From assembly GCA_018806915.1 (NCBI GenBank), contig JAGKQI010000064.1:1426001-1490000 (forward strand): 64,000 bases of DNA, written 5' to 3'. The position numbers and the translations under genes are program-made. Origin of the DNA: Phytophthora colocasiae (taxonomy: Eukaryota > Oomycota > Peronosporomycetes > Peronosporales > Peronosporaceae). This document shows, piece by piece, positions 63,726 to 64,000 of the stretch (positions are counted from its first letter, which is position 1; each line of letters begins with the position of its first letter). The notes beneath the pieces were generated by a model, which did not search any database, was not told where the DNA came from, and saw nothing but the letters and a program-made list of their open reading frames with translations.

Positions 63726-64000
63726 ATGCCGACGGAGAGCGCGTCTCCTGCGCAGCCGAAGCTGCACGAGCCCTACGACGAGCACTCGTACTCGGACCTG
63801 CGCCACGAGCTGACGGTGCGTCGTATCCGCTTTCCTCGCGGCGGCTCCAGGTATCTTTGCAACCGCGCGGGCTTCATTAAGCTGCTGCGCGAGTGGGACA
63901 GCGGCGGCGGCTCCAAGACCGAAACGACCCGACGGACGTCGCCCCGCCGCGTTGGTCCCCCTAAGAAGCCTGCGACTCAGATAAAGAATCAGATGAACTC
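63726..64000 (+). CDS. SAP-like DNA-binding-type protein, 5' part, runs off the right edge
   Basis: ATG at 63726 (MPTESASPAQPKLHEPYDEH); no stop before the window end. Residues about 21-60, SYSDLRHELTVRRIRFPRGG ... CNRAGFIKLLREWDS, follow the SAP-type helix-turn-helix pattern (Y-x-x-L-R-x-E-L-x-x-R-x-I ... K-x-x-L-I-x-L-L). The next part is basic and Ser/Pro-rich (RRTSPRRVGPPKKPAT). Codons are strongly G/C-ending. SAP-like domains bind AT-rich DNA or scaffold regions; the role here is inferred. Confidence 0.65.
   Translation, partial: MPTESASPAQPKLHEPYDEHSYSDLRHELTVRRIRFPRGGSRYLCNRAGFIKLLREWDSGGGSKTETTRRTSPRRVGPPKKPATQIKNQMN

Noticed and set aside
1..64000. CRISPR arrays, operons, riboswitches, bacterial promoters
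   Set aside because: No spaced direct-repeat arrays; gene structure is eukaryotic.

Overview
The window looks like nuclear DNA of an oomycete, most likely a Phytophthora-type species. The reasons are: short GT-AG introns of about 47-80 nt with GTACGT/GTAAGT donors and CTAAY-like branch sites; initiator-like TCATTY..CA elements about 50-65 nt upstream of start codons; a mix of long intact genes with Copia, MULE, Harbinger, hAT, Tc1-like and piggyBac-like elements; and a half-size ABCC transporter without an extra N-terminal membrane domain. No bacterial operon features are present. Organism assignment is inference; gene calls are from reading frames, motifs and splice signals only.

Layout. 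1-311 (-): 5' end of a Harbinger-type transposase gene leaving the window. 667-1171 (+): secreted Ser/Asp/Thr-rich protein broken by a frameshift. 1350-2024 (-): basic/acidic protein whose C-terminus is shared with the protein at 58648-59187. 2883-6887 (+): full-length ABCC-type transporter. 6911-30127: a dispersed family of four alpha/beta hydrolases (6911-9082 -, 9723-12190 -, 16413-17687 -, 29118-30127 +). Two are intact and two carry lesions at or near catalytic positions. Between them lie a MULE-type transposase gene (13361-15235), a fragment of a spliced gene (15566-16270), a degenerate Copia element with intact LTRs (18378-23479) that splits another minus-strand gene, and a nested nest of DNA transposons (23760-28456): a TTAA-flanked piggyBac-like shell containing a MULE with 49-bp terminal inverted repeats and a decayed Harbinger element.

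30167-57637 (-) is dominated by what reads as one giant gene of roughly 6,900 codons. Its N-terminus is a disordered/EF-hand-like region, followed by thousands of residues of helical solenoid, then a C-terminal domain with about ten membrane segments. I could connect most exons by good splice sites that keep the frame. A Copia element with 314-bp LTRs that look identical, and a CCCCC target duplication (48162-52829), sits inside one coding exon; removing it with one target copy restores the frame exactly. A 977-bp intron holds a hAT transposase remnant. Two in-frame stops and one frame break elsewhere suggest this copy may be decaying, or that a few splice sites are unresolved.

57638-64000: a small conserved gene (58648-59187 -), a 929-bp Tc1-like fold-back element (59832-60760), degenerate sequence, a tRNA-like (SINE-type) stretch, a possible terminal exon (63351-63553 +) and the 5' part of a SAP-like gene running off the right edge (63726 onward).

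The genes do not form a pathway. The themes are family expansion (hydrolases, GGV-domain proteins), heavy transposition, and gene breakage by both point lesions and insertions.
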